Shown here: piece after piece, positions 61,159-64,000 of the stretch | Position numbering within the stretch: the first letter of the stretch is position 1 | Layout: every line of letters begins with the position of its first letter | Assembly: GCF_013409995.1 (NCBI RefSeq) | Contig: NZ_JACCBX010000003.1 | Coordinates: 1-64,000, forward strand | Reading direction: 5' to 3' | DNA from: Neobacillus driksii | Lineage (GTDB): Bacteria; Bacillota; Bacilli; Bacillales; Cytobacillaceae | DNA: 64,000 bases | Position numbers and translations under genes: made by a program | The notes under the pieces: generated by a model | Seen by the model: the letters and a program-made list of their open reading frames with translations, nothing else | Database searches by the model: none | What the model was told of the DNA's origin: nothing

Positions 61159-63552
61159 TTACGCTTTTTTCACTTCAACAAGGTTTGTTAATTGCGGATT
61201 TGATTTTGCCAAAGGCGTAGGTCGTTGTGAAGTTAACACATTTACAGATCCCCTTTGGTCTACGCCTGTTTTGTCAGGTGTATACCATGCACCTTGTGGA
61301 ATTCCAGCCACTCCAGGAGTGATTCGAGTTGTTACCTTCACATCAATATACAAGCTTCCCCGCTCGTTAAATACTTGAACTCTATCTCCATCCATGATTC
61401 CACGCTTTTCGGCGTCTTTAGGATTTAACCACATTTCTTGTTTCGCTGCTTCCTCAAGCCACGGCATGTTATCATAAGTGGAATGACATCTTCGCTTATA
61501 ATGCCAGCTAATGAGCTGTAGTGGGTACTTCTCAATTAATGGATCTTCCGGTCCTTCCCATGAAGGTATATATTTCGCAATCGCTGGTATCTCTTCATGC
61601 TGTTTCATATCCCACAGTGCTTTAGAAAATAATTCAATTTTGCCTGAAGGTGTTTCAAAAGGATTGTTTTCTTGGTCATCAATTTGCGCTTTGAAACCAA
61701 CAAGCGGTTCATCAAATTTAAAATGGTGAACACCTTTTTCCCTGAACTCTTCAAATGTTGGGAAGCTTGGATCAAGCTCTTCACGTGTTCTTTTAATACT
61801 TTCTTTTACCAGATCCAGTATTGACCTGCCTTCGGTAAATTGCTCCTTAATCCCTAATTTTTCTGCCACTTCTGCAAATACATCATATTCATTTCGACAT
61901 TCATAAAGCGGATCAATCGTTTTATCACCAAAAACGACGTAATCACCAAAACACCACGGCACCCCTATATCGTATCTTTCAAAAAAGGTTGTGCCAGGAA
62001 GAACAATATCTGCATATTTTGCGCTTGGGGTCATAAAAAGATCGCTGACACAGATAAATTCTACTTTGCTTTCATCCTCTAACAGACTTGTCGTTTTATT
62101 AATATCAGCGTGCTGGTTAACCAGCATATTCCCTGCCATATTAAAAATCATTTTAATATTTGTTGTTAATTTATCTGTTCCTTGAAGACCGTCTGCTGCT
62201 GTCATCTCTGTGCCTTGTTCAACAACCTTTGTCCATAGGAAACAAGGAATAGAAGCCTTAACCGGATTTTCCACTTTAAATGGATAAACAATATCTGCAC
62301 GGCTCCAGTATCCAGTACCAGCTGCCCAGCCGCCTAGTTTACCTACATTCCCTGTAATACACGCAAGCTGTGCACCGCCGCGCATAAATTGTTCACCATA
62401 TGCCTGCCTTTGTGCTGCCCAGCCTTGAATAAGGGCTGCGGGCTTAATAGTTGCGTAATTTCTGGCAATCTCACGGATTTTTTCTGCAGGCACTCCACAG
62501 ATTTTTTCTGCCCATTCTGGTGTTTTAGCCACTCCATCTTTTTCACCTAATAAATAGCTCTTTACTGACTCTTCCTTTGCAATACCGTCAGGCATATGGT
62601 CACCATCAAATCCTACACAGTACTTATCAAGGAATGTTTGATCATGTAATTTTTCGGTTACAATCACATAGCCCATTGCATCCATCATCGCATTATCAGT
62701 TGTTGGTTTAATCGGGATCCACTCATCGGCATAAGTAATGGCAGTATCGGTATACCGAGGGTCAATGAGAATAATTTTTGCCCCGTTTTTCTTTGCTTGC
62801 ATTAAATACTCACGATATGGAGTCGAAAATATCATTTCTGAAGGGTTCTGTCCCCAAAGGATAATGTACTTAGAATGCAATAAGGAATCAAAGCTAGAAC
62901 CTGAATTGTTCGTTCCATAGGTATATGGCGTTGCCACATTTCCTGCACCGGAACTGTAGTCATTCCGGTAATTTAAGTAGCCTCCAGTTAGTGCTAATAC
63001 CTTTCTTGCACTATTTCTACCCCCATGAAGCCCCCAGCTTTGTCCAGATGCATAATTGACATATCTTGATTCCGGGCCATATGTATCACCAATTCGTTTA
63101 ATCTCAGAGGCAATGGTATTGATTGCTTCTTCCCATGAAATTCTTTCAAATTTACCTTCGCCCCGTTTTCCTACCCGTTTCATTGGATACTTAAGACGGT
63201 CAGGGTGATAAAGCAAATTTCGATAGTTTCGTCCTCGTACACATGCTCTAAGTGGAGGGATGCTTGGATCACCACTTTCTTGAGTGTCGGTTGCTACACG
63301 TACCACTACACCATCCTTTACGTATGCCTTTATAACACAGCGTCCTCCACAATTATTAATACTACAAGTCGATACAACCTTATCCCAATCACTGGCACTT
63401 GCAACGTTTTCTTCTTTTTGCTTGTCAATCAATAATTTAGTTCCTACACCGCCAGCGATCACTGGGACACCAATTGCCCCCGACCATTTCAAGAATGTTC
63501 TACGCTGCATTTTATTGGCCAGTAAACTCCTTACAGGATTGTCTTTAGACAT
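61159..63552 (-). CDS. DMSO-reductase family molybdoenzyme, catalytic subunit (DmsA-like)
   Basis: A 797-residue molybdopterin enzyme. A Tat signal (MQRRTFLKW, R17-R18) implies export with its cofactor. CSINNCGGRC (C63, C68, C72) and C104 form the [4Fe-4S] site. NDYSSGAGNVATPYTYGT aligns with the DmsA/YnfE Mo-Ser region. The C-terminal domain begins near YPLQLISWHYKRRCHSTYDN. The substrate could be DMSO, TMAO or another oxyanion/N- or S-oxide. The RBS GAGGGGGTAAAAATC precedes the ATG. A Rex/Fnr-like operator overlaps the promoter. Confidence 0.88.
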   Translation of the reverse strand: MSKDNPVRSLLANKMQRRTFLKWSGAIGVPVIAGGVGTKLLIDKQKEENVASASDWDKVVSTCSINNCGGRCVIKAYVKDGVVVRVATDTQESGDPSIPPLRACVRGRNYRNLLYHPDRLKYPMKRVGKRGEGKFERISWEEAINTIASEIKRIGDTYGPESRYVNYASGQSWGLHGGRNSARKVLALTGGYLNYRNDYSSGAGNVATPYTYGTNNSGSSFDSLLHSKYIILWGQNPSEMIFSTPYREYLMQAKKNGAKIILIDPRYTDTAITYADEWIPIKPTTDNAMMDAMGYVIVTEKLHDQTFLDKYCVGFDGDHMPDGIAKEESVKSYLLGEKDGVAKTPEWAEKICGVPAEKIREIARNYATIKPAALIQGWAAQRQAYGEQFMRGGAQLACITGNVGKLGGWAAGTGYWSRADIVYPFKVENPVKASIPCFLWTKVVEQGTEMTAADGLQGTDKLTTNIKMIFNMAGNMLVNQHADINKTTSLLEDESKVEFICVSDLFMTPSAKYADIVLPGTTFFERYDIGVPWCFGDYVVFGDKTIDPLYECRNEYDVFAEVAEKLGIKEQFTEGRSILDLVKESIKRTREELDPSFPTFEEFREKGVHHFKFDEPLVGFKAQIDDQENNPFETPSGKIELFSKALWDMKQHEEIPAIAKYIPSWEGPEDPLIEKYPLQLISWHYKRRCHSTYDNMPWLEEAAKQEMWLNPKDAEKRGIMDGDRVQVFNERGSLYIDVKVTTRITPGVAGIPQGAWYTPDKTGVDQRGSVNVLTSQRPTPLAKSNPQLTNLVEVKKA

Positions 63553-63578
63553 TGATTTTTACCCCCTCTTTCTTTTTA

Positions 63579-63596
63579 TTGTGAAAACATTCACAA
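63579..63596. promoter_or_regulatory. Rex-type (or Fnr-type) operator at the molybdoenzyme promoter
   Basis: TTGTGAAAACATTCACAA matches the Rex consensus TTGTGAA-N4-TTCACAA exactly, and also TGTGA-N6-TCACA. On the minus strand a TATAAT (63601-63596) immediately precedes it, so the box covers the likely start site. That is a repressor position. Confidence 0.75.
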
Positions 63597-63601
63597 TTAT
63601 A
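63596..63601 (-). promoter_or_regulatory. -10 element of the molybdoenzyme operon
   Basis: TATAAT on the minus strand, 45 bp upstream of the start codon and overlapping the operator by one base. No clear -35 element is visible. Confidence 0.55.
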
Positions 63602-63822
63602 GAGTGCAGTTTCTACCTCTATTTCCCAACTTGTACTCTTTATAATTCAATTTTACTTTATAGTTATTAAATAAATATTAAATTTCACATCGTTCACACT
63701 TATTTCATAATAATTATCCATATTTTGATAACAATTATGGGGCGAAAAGTGTCATTTGTTTCTAGTTAATCACGAATTATGTATATAATAAAAAAGAAAC
63801 TATTTTGTAAAGGATGATATCA

Positions 63823-64000
63823 TTGAATATAACTGGTCATACAGTTGAAAAACTAGTAGATCCATTTGGATTATTATCGGGTGACCGCTATGAATTTTTT
63901 CTTGAAATAGAAGTGGATGAAGAAGATGAACTCTACACGGAAAAAGGTGTTGGAATTAAGGTATTGTTAGTAATAGATGAAAAGGGACCTAGAATTTCAC
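63823..64000 (+). CDS. DUF6509-like protein, partial (cut by window end)
   Basis: The first 59 residues of a small protein. It starts at TTG after AAAGGATGAT. VEKLVDPFGLLSGDRYEFFL followed by acidic EVDEEDELYT resembles the small DUF6509 family of Bacillaceae. The 3' end lies outside the window. Confidence 0.6.
   Translation, partial: MNITGHTVEKLVDPFGLLSGDRYEFFLEIEVDEEDELYTEKGVGIKVLLVIDEKGPRIS

Noticed and set aside
1..64000. tRNA or rRNA genes, prophage, IS transposases, integrative-element att sites, toxin-antitoxin or defence islands
   Set aside because: Looked for on both strands by eye; no convincing cloverleaf, rRNA motif, transposase, integrase or defence gene family was found.

Overview
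The window looks like the chromosome of a facultatively anaerobic, endospore-forming Bacillaceae (Bacillus/Neobacillus type). This rests on low GC, strong AGGAGG-type ribosome binding sites with frequent TTG/GTG starts, many small Bacillus-type genes (YjcZ, SspH, YhfH, YdjO, YkuS, YuzL, Sda), a type-I LtaS, an Mrp antiporter and T-box control. No rRNA, tRNA, phage, IS transposase or CRISPR array was seen. Two copies of a non-coding dispersed repeat (7337-7530 and 35288-35663) and a short tandem palindromic repeat at the left edge are the only repetitive DNA.

Layout. 1-10.9 kb: YjdF-like membrane protein, aspartokinase, CoA-type Nudix hydrolase, a tyrosine/homogentisate catabolic operon (hppD, flavin reductase, fahA, hmgA) and a TrpXYZ-like ABC importer. 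11.4-17.2 kb: complete seven-gene mrpABCDEFG Na+/H+ antiporter operon. 17.5-23.1 kb: small spore-related genes, an HD protein, LtaS, SspH and an acyl-CoA dehydrogenase. 23.4-31.2 kb: two NarK-type nitrate/nitrite transporters (one with a C-terminal PAS domain), a formate dehydrogenase interrupted by an in-frame UGA, and a triple-PAS histidine kinase. 31.5-35.7 kb: small genes, a MutS2-like protein without Smr domain, a structured intergenic stretch and the second repeat. 35.8-46.6 kb: Fnr, SCO, an ABC-F protein, ModAB, a DD-carboxypeptidase, a cupredoxin and pyruvate formate-lyase with its activase. 46.7-50.9 kb: YidC, GNAT, Sda and tRNA 2-selenouridine synthase MnmH. 50.9-58 kb: trpEGDCFBA behind two tandem T-boxes. 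58-64 kb: an MFS transporter, a DMSO-reductase-type molybdoenzyme operon, and a gene cut by the right edge.

How it fits together. Much of the window serves anaerobic life. Fnr carries the C-terminal cysteine motif of Bacillus Fnr. An exact TGTGA-N6-TCACA box lies about 41 bp upstream of the inferred start of narK. A box matching the Rex consensus overlaps the promoter of the DMSO-reductase-type operon. PflB/PflA make formate and the formate dehydrogenase can oxidise it. ModAB can supply molybdate for both molybdoenzymes. The strongest finding is that the formate dehydrogenase is a selenoprotein: the UGA sits at the Mo-ligand position and is followed at the correct distance by a SECIS-like hairpin closely resembling that of E. 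coli fdhF. The selenophosphate-dependent MnmH in the same window is consistent with this.
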